A stretch of DNA of 64,000 nt from Bacillota bacterium (GTDB lineage Bacteria > Bacillota > Clostridia > Lachnospirales > Lachnospiraceae), in assembly GCA_023390555.1 (NCBI GenBank), contig JAEWCQ010000022.1, positions 54,076-118,075 of the forward strand, written 5' to 3'. Under the pieces are notes generated by a model, which searched no databases, had not been told where the DNA came from, and saw nothing but the letters and a program-made list of their open reading frames with translations. The number at the start of each line of letters is the position of its first letter. Positions within the stretch are counted from its first letter, which is position 1. Made by a program: the position numbers and the translations under genes. Of this stretch, positions 27,020 through 36,715 are shown piece after piece.

Positions 27020-27774
27020 ATACGTCTTCCTCTGAATTCCGTTTCGAAATCCGGCGCATAGAGCCTCGATCTCTCATAGTGCCGATGCGCAATTGCATCT
27101 CCGACAAGTACCAGAGCCGTCTTTGTGATTCCATGCTCCCGTGCCGTATCTGCAAGCGTTCCGATTGTGCAGACATAAGCCTCTTCCTCAGGCCACGTCG
27201 CCTTATAAACAAGTGCCGCAGGTGTTTCCTTCGTATATCCGCCATCCATCAGACGTTCGCTGAGTTCCTCCAGCATTCCCGTGCTCAGATAAATTGCCAT
27301 GGATGCCCCGTGTGCAGCAAAGCTTTCAATGCTCTCCTTTTCGGATACTTTGGTCCTTCCACCCATTCTGGTGATAATCAGAGACTGCGATATGTCCGGA
27401 AGTGTATATTCCAGATTTAACGTGGCTGCCGCACCAAAGCATGCACTGACACCCGGACAACTTTTATACTCGATTCCGCATTGGTCGAGCAGATCCATCT
27501 GCTCCCGGATTGCACCATAGATGCTCGGATCTCCCGTATGCAGACGGACCGACATCTTATTTTCGTTTTCCGCCTGTTGCAGCACTGCATACACTTCCTC
27601 CAGGGTCATTTGGGCACTGTTAAAAATCTCGCAGTCCTGTTTTGTATACGAAAGCAGTTCTGGATTCACGAGAGAGCCCGCGTAGATCACAACATCCGCT
27701 TTTTCCAACAGCCGCAGCCCCCTTACGGTAATCAAATCCGCGGCCCCTGTTCCTGCACCTACAAAATAAACCAT
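27016..27774 (-). CDS. cbiF: Cobalt-precorrin-4 C11-methyltransferase CbiF
   Basis: CbiF (252 aa) methylates C11 of cobalt-precorrin-4. The motifs FVGAGTGAADLITVRG, YAGSLVNPELL, LHTGDPSIYGAI and the segment CGIEYKSCPGVSACFGAAA match the family well. AGGAGGAATAGCAG precedes the ATG and overlaps the cbiD stop. Confidence 0.94.
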   Translation of the reverse strand: MVYFVGAGTGAADLITVRGLRLLEKADVVIYAGSLVNPELLSYTKQDCEIFNSAQMTLEEVYAVLQQAENENKMSVRLHTGDPSIYGAIREQMDLLDQCGIEYKSCPGVSACFGAAATLNLEYTLPDISQSLIITRMGGRTKVSEKESIESFAAHGASMAIYLSTGMLEELSERLMDGGYTKETPAALVYKATWPEEEAYVCTIGTLADTAREHGITKTALVLVGDAIAHRHYERSRLYAPDFETEFRGRRI

Positions 27775-27777
27775 CTG

Positions 27778-28869
27778 CTATTCCTCCTGTAATTCTCTTA
27801 AAAATATTTCTGCCTGCGCGCTCTTTGCCAGTGTTCCGTATTCATTTGCATAGACAATACATTCTATTTCCAGCTTTCCGGCTGCCCGCTTATTTAAATA
27901 AAACATGATTTTATCCATGGCATGGTTCAAAACTGCCTCGGATTTCTGTTCTGTGTTCAGAATTCGAACTGCCTCTTCTGTCGTCACACATGCCAGAATT
28001 TCCCGGACAGCTGCAATGCCGACACCCTCGAGAACCGCAAAAGCGGCAAGCAGTTCCATTCTGCAGTCTCCCTCTCTGGAATGTGTATTCAACATTCCGC
28101 CCGACACTTTGATGAGCTTTCCAATGTGCCCTGTCAAAAGAAGCTTTTCAAACCCAAGCTCTGCCGCCATATCGATCGTATCACCGATAAAATTACTGCA
28201 TTTCACACTTCTCTCAAGATCATAGCCATAGGTATTCTTCATAAAATCGAGTCCGTAATTCCCCGGCGAAACTGCGGCAATCAAAGCTCCCTGCACTCTT
28301 TTTTGCCTTAATTCGACACGGATGGTTTCCAATAGTGCCTGACTGCTCATCGGTTCCACGATTCCGCTTGTACCAATAATGGATATCCCACCCACGATTC
28401 CAAGCCTCGGATTGAATGTGCTGGCTGCCAGCCGCTCTCCATCCGGAACTGATATTGTAATCTTCAGATTTCCTTCGTAATCGGCAAGCCGGCAGATTTC
28501 TTCCACTTCTTTTTGAATCATTTCCCGCGGTACGCGATTGATGGCCGCATTTCCGACTGGCTGATCCAGACCCGGCTTTGTTACAAGCCCCACGCCGATT
28601 CCTCCGTCAATGCTCCACTGTTTTGCATAGGTCACAGTTGCATAAACCAGAGTGCCTGTCGTGATATCCGGATCATCTCCGCCGTCTTTTCTCACGGCAC
28701 AGGACACCTGACACTCACTTCTTTTCATCTGCTCAATTTCAGCCGTATAGGGAATCCCTTTCGGTGTCTGTATGGTAATCTGCTGTTTGACATTCCCGGT
28801 TAACAGCATATAGGCAGCGGCTTTTGCCGCGGCTGCCGCACAACTCCCGGTTGTAAAACCATATCGCAT
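27778..28869 (-). CDS. cbiD: Cobalt-precorrin-5B C1-methyltransferase CbiD
   Basis: CbiD (363 aa) methylates C1 after ring contraction in the anaerobic route. It starts with the diagnostic RYGFTTGSCAAAAAKAA, and has DGGDDPDIT, GGIGVGLVTKPGLDQPVG and GTSGIVEPMS. It is not related to the tetrapyrrole-methylase fold of the other methyltransferases. Spacing to cbiC is 28 bases. Confidence 0.95.
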   Translation of the reverse strand: MRYGFTTGSCAAAAAKAAAYMLLTGNVKQQITIQTPKGIPYTAEIEQMKRSECQVSCAVRKDGGDDPDITTGTLVYATVTYAKQWSIDGGIGVGLVTKPGLDQPVGNAAINRVPREMIQKEVEEICRLADYEGNLKITISVPDGERLAASTFNPRLGIVGGISIIGTSGIVEPMSSQALLETIRVELRQKRVQGALIAAVSPGNYGLDFMKNTYGYDLERSVKCSNFIGDTIDMAAELGFEKLLLTGHIGKLIKVSGGMLNTHSREGDCRMELLAAFAVLEGVGIAAVREILACVTTEEAVRILNTEQKSEAVLNHAMDKIMFYLNKRAAGKLEIECIVYANEYGTLAKSAQAEIFLRELQEE

Positions 28870-28897
28870 CCTGTCCTCCCTCTATCAAGTTGGGAAC

Positions 28898-29530
28898 TTA
28901 TCCCATATCATATAAAATCGCATTACAGATTGCTGCCGCTACATTGCTCCCGCCCTTTCTGCCGCGATTTATAATATGCGGAACGTCTGTATTTAAAATA
29001 AGCTCTTTCGCCGCTTCCACATTCACGAACCCCACCGGTACACCGATGATAAAAGCAGGTTTCCATTTTGTTTCCTGCATCAATTCATAGAGCCGAATCA
29101 ATGCCGTAGGTGCATTTCCGACTGCAAAAATAACTGGCTTTTCCAGGAATGACGCCAATTCCATACTGACGGCCGCCCGGGTCACCTGCCGCTCCTTTGC
29201 CAGACGCGCGACCCGCTCTTCTGCCATAAAACAATGCGCCTCGCCCCCGTATTGTGCCAGCACTTTTTTATTGATACCGGCCAGTGCCATATTCGTATCG
29301 GTTACAATGTCAGCCCCATTCCGAATCAGATTCTTTGCGATTGCAACAGCATGCTCCGAGTAGGTCATTGTCTTTGCATAATCAAAGTCCGCACTCGTAT
29401 GAATCACACGCTTTGTCACCATTTCCTGCTCTTTGGGAAGACGGATCTTCTGCAGATTCAGTTCTTTCGCTATCAGCTCAAAGCTTCGCTTTTCAATTTC
29501 TCCCGGGAGTACAAATTCTATCTTGTCCAT
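28898..29530 (-). CDS. cbiC: Cobalt-precorrin-8 methylmutase CbiC
   Basis: CbiC (210 aa) moves the C11 methyl to C12 to make cobyrinate. The motifs RVIHTSADFDYA (with the catalytic His), DTNMALAGINK and IGVPVGFVNVEAAKE are conserved. The ATG shares one base with the cobD stop (TAATG), so the two are probably coupled. Confidence 0.94.
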   Translation of the reverse strand: MDKIEFVLPGEIEKRSFELIAKELNLQKIRLPKEQEMVTKRVIHTSADFDYAKTMTYSEHAVAIAKNLIRNGADIVTDTNMALAGINKKVLAQYGGEAHCFMAEERVARLAKERQVTRAAVSMELASFLEKPVIFAVGNAPTALIRLYELMQETKWKPAFIIGVPVGFVNVEAAKELILNTDVPHIINRGRKGGSNVAAAICNAILYDMG

Positions 29531-30582
29531 TATGTTCCATCCATTTCCCTGATCTGTCGCACTGCCTCTATCAGCATTTCATTTTCTTTTCTTGTTCTCA
29601 CTGCGATCCGGTAATAGCCCTGCTCCAACCCGCGGTAATTCCCGCAATCCCGAATCAGAATTCCCTGCTCCAGCAGCTTTCCATAGAGCGGCAGTTCTGT
29701 CTGAAAAAGCAGATAGTTAGCCGTACCCGGATACAGTTTCATGCCCTGTTCCTGCAAACCCTCCCGTAAAAACTGCCGCTCCAACCGCACGATTTCTCTG
29801 CTCTCTTCAATAAATCCGGTCTCCGATGCCGCGACTCTTCCTGCCATCTGGGCAAATACCGAAAGATTCCATTCCGGAAGTTGAGCGTTAATCCTTTGAA
29901 TCAGATCCCGATTGCTGCAAATCAGATAACCGAGCCTTACGCCCGGAATTGCAAAAATCTTTGTAAATGCCCGGATTACAATCACGTTATCAAATTCTGC
30001 CGTTCTCTTTATCAGTGTCTGCGTCGGCTCCGTTTCCGTAAATTCCAGAAAGCATTCATCTACGGCTACGAATATCTGTTTTTCTCTGCAACGCTCTAAA
30101 ATCTGTTCCAGAAGTTCCAGTTTAATCTGATTTCCGACCGGATTATTGGGATTTGCCAGAAACAACAAATCCACCTCCTCTGTCAGACTGTCTAAAAAAG
30201 ATTTATCAAGACAAAATTGATGTTCTTTTTTCATATCATAGTAGCTGACCGTACCGCTTCCGGCAGTAGCCGCTTTCTCATATCCGAAAAATGAGGGAAC
30301 GGGAATCAGTGTCCTGCCTGGCCGGATGGCATGCACCATTGCCAGAAATAACTCCGATGCTCCGTTTCCGCATAAAATCTCCTCTGTTTTGGCCCCGGTC
30401 ATCCGGCTGATCGCAGTCCGCAGTGCTTCTGCCCGATTATCCGGATAGCAGCTGCACAATGACAGCGCCTCATGCAGTGCAAGTTTCACCCGCTTCGGGA
30501 TTCCCAGAGGATTGATGTTTACCGAAAAGTCCAGTTTCACGCTGTTTCTGTAAATATCTCCGCCATGTATCGTTTCACACAT
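29530..30582 (-). CDS. cobD: L-threonine-O-3-phosphate decarboxylase CobD
   Basis: This PLP enzyme (350 aa) makes (R)-1-amino-2-propanol O-2-phosphate for the nucleotide loop. It resembles class I/II aminotransferases: HGGDIYRN at the N-terminus, FSVNINPLG, GNGASELF and the PLP Lys in RAFTKIFAIPGVRLGY. The ATG at 30582 (MCETIHGGDIY) is preferred over a GTG at 30621 because family members start near HGG. No threonine kinase (PduX) is adjacent. Confidence 0.91.
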   Translation of the reverse strand: MCETIHGGDIYRNSVKLDFSVNINPLGIPKRVKLALHEALSLCSCYPDNRAEALRTAISRMTGAKTEEILCGNGASELFLAMVHAIRPGRTLIPVPSFFGYEKAATAGSGTVSYYDMKKEHQFCLDKSFLDSLTEEVDLLFLANPNNPVGNQIKLELLEQILERCREKQIFVAVDECFLEFTETEPTQTLIKRTAEFDNVIVIRAFTKIFAIPGVRLGYLICSNRDLIQRINAQLPEWNLSVFAQMAGRVAASETGFIEESREIVRLERQFLREGLQEQGMKLYPGTANYLLFQTELPLYGKLLEQGILIRDCGNYRGLEQGYYRIAVRTRKENEMLIEAVRQIREMDGT

Positions 30583-30674
30583 ATTTTTTCCTATTCTTTC
30601 CTGTTCCGAAAACAGCTGCACATCCGTTTTCTTTTTCTTATTGTTCCGCCTGCTTCACACTGCAAATGACAGAC

Positions 30675-31670
30675 CTACCAACCGGCCAGAAATACGCAAA
30701 ACAAACCAAGCAGGCAGATTGTCTCACAAAGAAATGCCGTTCCATACAGCAATCGATTCACCCGCCGGATATCTTCGTACACTACCGGACGAAGATCATC
30801 TCCAATCCACGGTTTTTTTACGATTTTCCCAAAATAGCTGGCATCTCCCGCCAGGCGGATGCCAAGTGCTCCCGCACAAACCGCTTCCGTGTGTGCGGAA
30901 TTCGGGCTCGCATGATTTTTTTTATCCCGCTGATAAATACCATACGCCCGTTTTCCGTCAAATTGTTTTCCCTCCAAAAAACAGGCTGCCATCATCAGAT
31001 AGGCACTGATCCGTGCCGGCAGAAAATTGACTGCATCATCCAGCTTTGCCGCCGCCCTGCCGAAATGTAAATAGGTTTCATTCTTGTAGCCGACCATCGA
31101 ATCCATTGTATTCACAGCTTTATACAGCATTCCAAATACCGGTCCTCCGACCGCCAGACAAAGCATCGGGGCAATCACACCATCCGAAGTGTTTTCCGCC
31201 ACCGTTTCTATGGCGGCTTTTGCCACACCCGTTTCATCCAGCGCTTGGGTGTCACGGCCCACGATCATGGAAACGGCCGTTCTCGCTTCTTTCAGATCGC
31301 CGTTCTCCAGTTTGTCATGCACTTTCATACTCTCTTTTTTCAGACATTTGGTTGCCAGAATCTGATAGGTTATAAGCGTTTCCAAGAAGCATCCCGCATA
31401 CGGATGTATGCGATAGGCAAAAACGAGGATTACCAGCACAGTCATACCAGTCAGCATCAGAACCATTATGACCAGCCTGCGGCCTTGGCGGCGTTCGAAT
31501 TCTTCCCGTTGTATGCCCGCTGCTTTCTTCTCTGCACCGGAACGCAGACTTTGTTCCAGACATGATATCAGCTTTCCAATCAGCCGGATTGGATGCGGCA
31601 GCCAGGGTGGATCTCCAAAAAGCAGATCCAGCAGAAACCCGGCAAAAAAAGCGGTCATGTGGTAAATCAT
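30675..31670 (-). CDS. cbiB: Adenosylcobinamide-phosphate synthase CbiB
   Basis: CbiB (331 aa) is a membrane enzyme that joins aminopropanol phosphate to adenosylcobyric acid. DLLFGDPPWLPHPIRLIG at the N-terminus, ETVAENTSDGVIAPM and the segment GYKNETYLHFGRAAAKLDD are characteristic; four or five membrane helices are visible. The ATG at 31670 has GAGGAG six bases before it and overlaps cobC by four bases. Confidence 0.94.
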   Translation of the reverse strand: MIYHMTAFFAGFLLDLLFGDPPWLPHPIRLIGKLISCLEQSLRSGAEKKAAGIQREEFERRQGRRLVIMVLMLTGMTVLVILVFAYRIHPYAGCFLETLITYQILATKCLKKESMKVHDKLENGDLKEARTAVSMIVGRDTQALDETGVAKAAIETVAENTSDGVIAPMLCLAVGGPVFGMLYKAVNTMDSMVGYKNETYLHFGRAAAKLDDAVNFLPARISAYLMMAACFLEGKQFDGKRAYGIYQRDKKNHASPNSAHTEAVCAGALGIRLAGDASYFGKIVKKPWIGDDLRPVVYEDIRRVNRLLYGTAFLCETICLLGLFCVFLAGW

Positions 31671-32290
31671 ACGAACTCCTCGATTTCTTCTATTTTTATC
31701 TGTTTGTCCTTCCGGCGTAGCATGCATCGATATCCGTTTCCGTTTGCTGTCTGATAGGAGAAATAATTGTCTCCCGAAAGCGAATGAAATAACGCCATAA
31801 TGGTACCGCCGTGCACAATAGCTCCCACCGTGATCTCCTTTTTTTCCTTCAAAAATTCCGGCAGCAGAACAAACATCCGATCCAGACCTCCCCGTATTCT
31901 TGCGATAAATTCCTTCTGACTTTCCCCGTCGGGAAATGGGAGTGTCCCATTACTGTCAATCCAATGCTGATAATCCCTGTTGCCGTTTAGATCCTCATAA
32001 TTTTTCCCCTCAAATTCTCCGAAATCCATTTCCCGCCATTCCGGAATCACATTGGAACGCATGTCTCCATACAGCAGCTCCGCCGTCTGCAGACAGCGCT
32101 GCATCGGACTTGTAAAGAGGGCATCCAGGGGTGGATATTTTCCTGAGTCCCTTTGTTTTAACAGCTCCCGTATACCCTTTTTTGAAAGCGGCTCTTCCGT
32201 TTTCCCAAGATAGGAATGCCGTTCATTCGAAGCGGTCGCCCCATGGCGGATCGCTATAAAATTTATTTTAATCTCTGTCCCAGTCCACAT
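31667..32290 (-). CDS. cobC: Histidine phosphatase CobC (alpha-ribazole phosphatase type)
   Basis: The 207-residue protein belongs to the histidine phosphatase superfamily: catalytic RHG at 15-17 (AIRHGATASNE), a second Arg in SPMQRCLQTAE, EMDFGEFEGKNYEDL and the second His in IVHGGTIMAL. In a cobalamin operon it most likely removes the 5' phosphate from alpha-ribazole phosphate or adenosylcobalamin phosphate. It overlaps the CobU-like gene by 28 bases. Confidence 0.87.
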   Translation of the reverse strand: MWTGTEIKINFIAIRHGATASNERHSYLGKTEEPLSKKGIRELLKQRDSGKYPPLDALFTSPMQRCLQTAELLYGDMRSNVIPEWREMDFGEFEGKNYEDLNGNRDYQHWIDSNGTLPFPDGESQKEFIARIRGGLDRMFVLLPEFLKEKKEITVGAIVHGGTIMALFHSLSGDNYFSYQTANGNGYRCMLRRKDKQIKIEEIEEFV

Positions 32291-32676
32291 AAGATCCGCT
32301 CCACCCTTTCGGCTTTCTCCGCTAACGCAATTAGAATTCTGCCCGTCTGCTCCCGGTATGCCCGTTCGTCTTTTGCAATTGGCACGATTCCATTGCCAAT
32401 CTCATCACTGATTATGATACAGGCCGGATAACATTCCAAAATTCGTTGTACCAGTTCTTCGGGATTCTCCCCTGTTAAGAGCATTTCTTTCACCAGACAG
32501 TGGAAATGATTGATAATGACAGGTTCTGTTTTTTTCCCCTGCTGCAGATATGCTTTGATTTTTTCACCACTGGACTCCGTTCTGCACTCCCAGACACTGC
32601 AGTTTTGCGGATCTTCGTATTGCCGAAGTACATAATTCAATTTTCCCTGCGCACATCCGCCAATATATAATTCCAT
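32263..32676 (-). CDS. Degenerate CobU-like protein
   Basis: The 137-residue protein resembles the second half of CobU: ISDEIGNGIVPIAKDERAYR parallels the CobU segment around VSNEVG-GIVP, followed by REQTGR. Its N-terminal loop GGCAQGKLNY keeps GK but lacks the Ser/Thr of a proper P-loop and is short. A full CobU is encoded 800 bases upstream. It may be a regulatory or partner paralogue, or a kinase-dead remnant that is still translated: AGGAGG precedes the ATG. Confidence 0.7.
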   Translation of the reverse strand: MELYIGGCAQGKLNYVLRQYEDPQNCSVWECRTESSGEKIKAYLQQGKKTEPVIINHFHCLVKEMLLTGENPEELVQRILECYPACIIISDEIGNGIVPIAKDERAYREQTGRILIALAEKAERVERILCGLGQRLK

Positions 32677-32709
32677 TTTGGTACCGCCTCCTCTTGTTTC
32701 CTATATGCC

Positions 32710-33471
32710 TTATAACAGACAGCTGACTCCGGCAGCTGCCACCATGGCGCCTTCACAGATTGTCACAAAATATCCGGCCAGATCCCCGGTAATGCCTCCA
32801 AGCTCCTTGTAGCTTCGATAACGGTAATAAACAAAACTGAGTGCCGCGGCAGGAAGTACCATCCCCGCCGTCCGAACGGATACCAGTAACATAAAAGTAA
32901 CACAGAGAAAAAGCTGCACAAGCAGGACTACTTTTACAGTTTTTTTTCCGGCACTTTCTGCAAACAGCGAGAGCATCCCCTCTTTTTTTGCCGGTTTAAA
33001 GCAGACCACACTGATTCCGCTCAACGTTCTGGAGAGAAAAAAACCTGCGCCAAACACCGCAGCGGCAGCCGGATCGGTCAGTTCCGAATAGGCCCCGATA
33101 TAAATCAGATAGTACAGAATCAACATAATCACGGCAAATGCTCCGATATGCGCGTCTTTTAAAATTTCTAATTTGCGCTCCCTTGCCTGGTAGGAATGAA
33201 ATGCATCCATTGTATCCAGAAAACCGTCTACATGAAAACCTCCTGATACCAAAATCGGGATTGCCGTACCAAGCAAAGAAAAACTGAGTGTCCCAACCGA
33301 AAATCTTTGACAAACGACAGTCCATAACCAGATCAACACTCCGATCACACCGCCAATCCATGGAAAAAAACAAAGCGTATACTTCATGTCTTCTTCCTTC
33401 CAGTCAAACTGCGGCATCGGTATTTTCGAATAAATCGAAAAAGAAATACACATAGATTTTAGAACAGACAT
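32710..33471 (-). CDS. cobS: Adenosylcobinamide-GDP ribazoletransferase CobS
   Basis: CobS (253 aa) is the membrane cobalamin synthase that joins adenosylcobinamide-GDP and alpha-ribazole. The motifs YSKIPMPQFDW, CFFPWIGGVIG and GGFHVDGFLDTMDAFHS (acidic metal-binding residues) are conserved, with about six membrane helices. The ATG at 33471, after AGGGAAATGTC, overlaps cobU by 13 bases; a longer in-frame start would overlap more. Confidence 0.94.
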   Translation of the reverse strand: MSVLKSMCISFSIYSKIPMPQFDWKEEDMKYTLCFFPWIGGVIGVLIWLWTVVCQRFSVGTLSFSLLGTAIPILVSGGFHVDGFLDTMDAFHSYQARERKLEILKDAHIGAFAVIMLILYYLIYIGAYSELTDPAAAAVFGAGFFLSRTLSGISVVCFKPAKKEGMLSLFAESAGKKTVKVVLLVQLFLCVTFMLLVSVRTAGMVLPAAALSFVYYRYRSYKELGGITGDLAGYFVTICEGAMVAAAGVSCLL

Positions 33472-34019
33472 GACATTTCCCTGCTTTCTTCTTTTAATAT
33501 GACCGGAATCCCCACGATGATTTCCACTACCTGATCTGCGGTTTGTGCAAGACACCGGCTTACCAGGCCCAATGCCCGCAGATATCCTTCTGTTGCAGCA
33601 TCATACGTAATCCCGTCTTCAAATATATTATTGGTCACAATCACCAGGTGCGTCAGTTCCGAGGAAAGCTCCCGAATCTCCCGCACAACCTTAGCCGCAA
33701 CCTGCTCCGGCATTTCCGGCACGTTGCCGGAAAACATCTCATTCGCCACCAGATTGGACATACACTCCAGCAAAACTGCACTTTTACCCGGTTCCATATG
33801 CGTTCGTGCATTTGAAATACCGATTGGCTGTTCAATGGTAAGAAAGCCTTTTCCGGCTCTCATACTGCGATGTCTTTCAATCTTCTGCCTGCTTTCCTCA
33901 TCAAAGACCTGCATGGTTGCAATGTAGTAAGTATGCTCTACATCCGCCAATGCCATAATCAGCTGTTCCGCATAAGCGGATTTTCCGCTTCCGCTTCCCC
34001 CTATAATTAAGCTCATCAT
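33459..34019 (-). CDS. cobU: Adenosylcobinamide kinase / guanylyltransferase CobU
   Basis: CobU (186 aa) phosphorylates adenosylcobinamide and adds GMP. The P-loop GGSGSGKS is at 7-14, the GMP-accepting His lies in IERHRSMR, and VTNNIFEDGI stands where typical CobU has VSNEVG. The ATG overlaps the cobT stop (ATGA). Confidence 0.92.
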   Translation of the reverse strand: MMSLIIGGSGSGKSAYAEQLIMALADVEHTYYIATMQVFDEESRQKIERHRSMRAGKGFLTIEQPIGISNARTHMEPGKSAVLLECMSNLVANEMFSGNVPEMPEQVAAKVVREIRELSSELTHLVIVTNNIFEDGITYDAATEGYLRALGLVSRCLAQTADQVVEIIVGIPVILKEESREMSCLF

Positions 34020-35107
34020 AATGGAAGATTTTCCTTTTCTTTTTCATATCGTGGATACTGTTCAACTGCAATATCCCCAAATGTGGTACGGCTCTCATAT
34101 AAAGAAAGAGCCATGTCCAGAAGAGAAAACATCATGACTGCCCCGGTTCCCTCTCCCAGTGCCAGCCCTGCATCGATCACCGGATGCAGCTTCAATTCCT
34201 CCATAATTCTGTTCAATGCGGGTTCCTTACTTTTATGAGAGGGAATCATATAGGCTCTGGAGCCCGGCAGCAGCCGCTCCGCAATCAATGCTGCCACACC
34301 GCTGATTACCCCGTCAATTACAACGGGAAGATGGTACATTGCACCGCCGATAAATACACCAGTCAATCCTGCAATGTCAAGTCCCCCCACCGTAGCCAGA
34401 ATACGAAGTGTTTCCTCTTTTTGGAACTGATACCGATCCAGTGCAGTTTGTATCACCTGACGTTTTCGCAGCAGACCTGCATCGCTTAATCCGGCCCCGC
34501 GTCCGGTTACTTCTAAGGGATCACAACCGAAAAGCGCCGCTGCGGCTGCGCTGCTGGTCGTCGTATTACCGATCCCCATTTCCCCGGTTCCAAGCAGCTG
34601 GTAACCACATGCTTTGCAATGCGCAGCCATCTCAATACCGACCGCAATTGCCCGCAGCGTCTCTTCTTCTGTCATTGCGGGTTCTTTCCCGAAATTTTTT
34701 GTTCCGTATGCAATTTTTCTTGGCCAGACACCATCGATTGGTTCCTCCCGGCAGATACCGATATCGACAGGGAATACATCGGCACCCGCCGCCCTCGCCA
34801 TCTTTCCGACGGATGTCTGGTTTTTCCCCATAAATTCCGTAACAACTGCCGTTATCTCCGGCCCGGACTGGCTGACTCCCTCCTCGACGATTCCGTTATC
34901 TGCACACATGACGATCACCGCCTTTTTTGCGATTACAATCTCGGTCGTTCCTAAAATGGCACCGATCTGTGCGAGAATTGTCTCAAACTGACCGAGACCG
35001 TCGAGCGGCTTCGCGATACCGTCCCATATCCTTTTTATCTTGTCTTGTATTTCGGAATCCGGAGATACAATTTTCATCTGCCTGAAATCCAACTGATCTT
35101 TTTCCAT
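34016..35107 (-). CDS. cobT: Nicotinate-nucleotide-dimethylbenzimidazole phosphoribosyltransferase CobT
   Basis: CobT (363 aa) activates the lower-ligand base by transfer of phosphoribose from nicotinate mononucleotide. Motifs include PLDGLGQFE, VMCADNGIVEEGVSQS, GEMGIGNTTTSSA and the catalytic Glu in ALGEGTGAVM. The lower ligand that the organism uses is not shown by the operon because no bluB or bza genes are present. It lies 102 bases after cbiP. Confidence 0.94.
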   Translation of the reverse strand: MEKDQLDFRQMKIVSPDSEIQDKIKRIWDGIAKPLDGLGQFETILAQIGAILGTTEIVIAKKAVIVMCADNGIVEEGVSQSGPEITAVVTEFMGKNQTSVGKMARAAGADVFPVDIGICREEPIDGVWPRKIAYGTKNFGKEPAMTEEETLRAIAVGIEMAAHCKACGYQLLGTGEMGIGNTTTSSAAAAALFGCDPLEVTGRGAGLSDAGLLRKRQVIQTALDRYQFQKEETLRILATVGGLDIAGLTGVFIGGAMYHLPVVIDGVISGVAALIAERLLPGSRAYMIPSHKSKEPALNRIMEELKLHPVIDAGLALGEGTGAVMMFSLLDMALSLYESRTTFGDIAVEQYPRYEKEKENLPL

Positions 35108-35209
35108 TTCTGTACTTTCCCGTCCGCATTTCTGTATTTTATGTTCTATATCCGTATTTTATATTCCTATATCCTGAGGGCTTATAGTTCTAATCAGTCC
35201 ATCCGCTGC

Positions 35210-36715
35210 CTAAATCGCAGCATCACGCAAGATCCCGTAAATATATTCCATATCCAGGTATTGCCGCAGTGTGTCCGCCAGTTTCTCGTACTGCGTCTCT
35301 TTGAACTGTTCGTAATCCATCCACTCTCCGCTGTCGAATACAATTCCCTTTTTTTCGGCCAGATTTTTTACCATCGTCTCCGCAATGATACCTGCATCAA
35401 AAATTCCATGGACATACGTTCCATATACATTTCCAGCATACATTCCATCGACCTTTTCCCCCTTTTCCTGTTCGGAGTATAGTCTGCATAGATGTGCGCC
35501 TTCCGCGGTTTTTGTCGTAACACCCATATGGATTTCATATCCTCTGATTTCCATTCCGGAGATTCCCGTCAGAACACCCGCCCCACTCTCAAATATTCCG
35601 CAAGCCTGTGTTCGGGTTTTTTCTTTTTTCAGTACCGTCTGTACCGGCAAAAGCTCCATTCCCCGCATCGTACCCCCTTCTTCCACTTCATAGGGATCAC
35701 AAATGCTCTCTCCCAGCATCTGATAGCCGCCGCAGATACCGAATACAGCCGTCTTTTCTGCGGCCTTTTTTACCGCCGCTTCCAGACCGTTCTGACGCAT
35801 CCACTTTAAATCACCCATGGTATTTTTACTTCCGGGTAAAAACAACAGATCGGGATTCCTTAATTCCTCTGCCGTAGTGACATAACGAACCGTGACACCC
35901 GGCAACCGTTCAAAGACCGTAAAGTCGGTAAAATTCGATATCCTTGGAAAACGGATGACCGCAAGATCAATCTGCCCTTCCTTTTTTCGTTCTAATCTGG
36001 TGCTTAAACTATCCTCATCCTCCAGAAACAGTTCCATATAAGGAATCACCCCTGTCACTGGTATCTTCCCTTTTTCTTCCAGCATGGTAATGCCCGGATC
36101 TAAAATACGCTTGTCCCCGCGGAATTTATTAATGATAAGCCCCTTTACCCGATCATTTTCGTGCTCTTCCAAAAGCAGCAGCGTTCCTAGCAGCTGTGCA
36201 AAGACACCGCCCCTGTCAATGTCACCGACCAAAAGCACCGGTGCATCTAGCAGCCCCGCCAGTCCCATGTTGACAATATCATTTTCTTTGAGATTAATTT
36301 CTGCGGGACTTCCGGCCCCCTCCACAACGATAATGTCCGCCTGCTTTTCCAGTTCCTGAAATGCCTTTCGGATTTCTGGCAACAGCTCCTTTTTATAGGA
36401 AAAATAATCTGCTGCATTCATATTACAGAGCACTTCTCCATTCACAATGACCTGGGAACCGGTATCATTTGTCGGTTTTAAAAGGATCGGATTCATATGT
36501 ACCGAGGGCCTGACTCCTGCCGCTTCCGCCTGCATCACCTGTGCCCTGCCCATTTCCAGTCCTTCTTCCGTAATATAGGAATTCAAGGCCATGTTCTGTG
36601 ATTTAAAAGGTGCTACCCGGTAGCCGTCCTGTTTGAAAATCCGGCACAATCCGGCTGCCAGCAGGCTCTTCCCTGCATTTGACATCGTACCCTGTATCAT
36701 AATCACTTTAGACAT
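35210..36715 (-). CDS. cbiP: Cobyric acid synthase CbiP
   Basis: CbiP (501 aa) amidates the b, d, e and g side chains of adenosylcobyrinate diamide. The dethiobiotin-synthase-like N-terminus has the P-loop IQGTMSNAGKS, and the C-terminal glutaminase domain has the Cys in GICGGYQMLG and His in YVHGIFD. It is the first gene of the operon. The ATG at 36715 is directly preceded by seven T and by GGAGG, both part of a terminator hairpin, so translation and termination are linked here. Confidence 0.95.
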   Translation of the reverse strand: MSKVIMIQGTMSNAGKSLLAAGLCRIFKQDGYRVAPFKSQNMALNSYITEEGLEMGRAQVMQAEAAGVRPSVHMNPILLKPTNDTGSQVIVNGEVLCNMNAADYFSYKKELLPEIRKAFQELEKQADIIVVEGAGSPAEINLKENDIVNMGLAGLLDAPVLLVGDIDRGGVFAQLLGTLLLLEEHENDRVKGLIINKFRGDKRILDPGITMLEEKGKIPVTGVIPYMELFLEDEDSLSTRLERKKEGQIDLAVIRFPRISNFTDFTVFERLPGVTVRYVTTAEELRNPDLLFLPGSKNTMGDLKWMRQNGLEAAVKKAAEKTAVFGICGGYQMLGESICDPYEVEEGGTMRGMELLPVQTVLKKEKTRTQACGIFESGAGVLTGISGMEIRGYEIHMGVTTKTAEGAHLCRLYSEQEKGEKVDGMYAGNVYGTYVHGIFDAGIIAETMVKNLAEKKGIVFDSGEWMDYEQFKETQYEKLADTLRQYLDMEYIYGILRDAAI

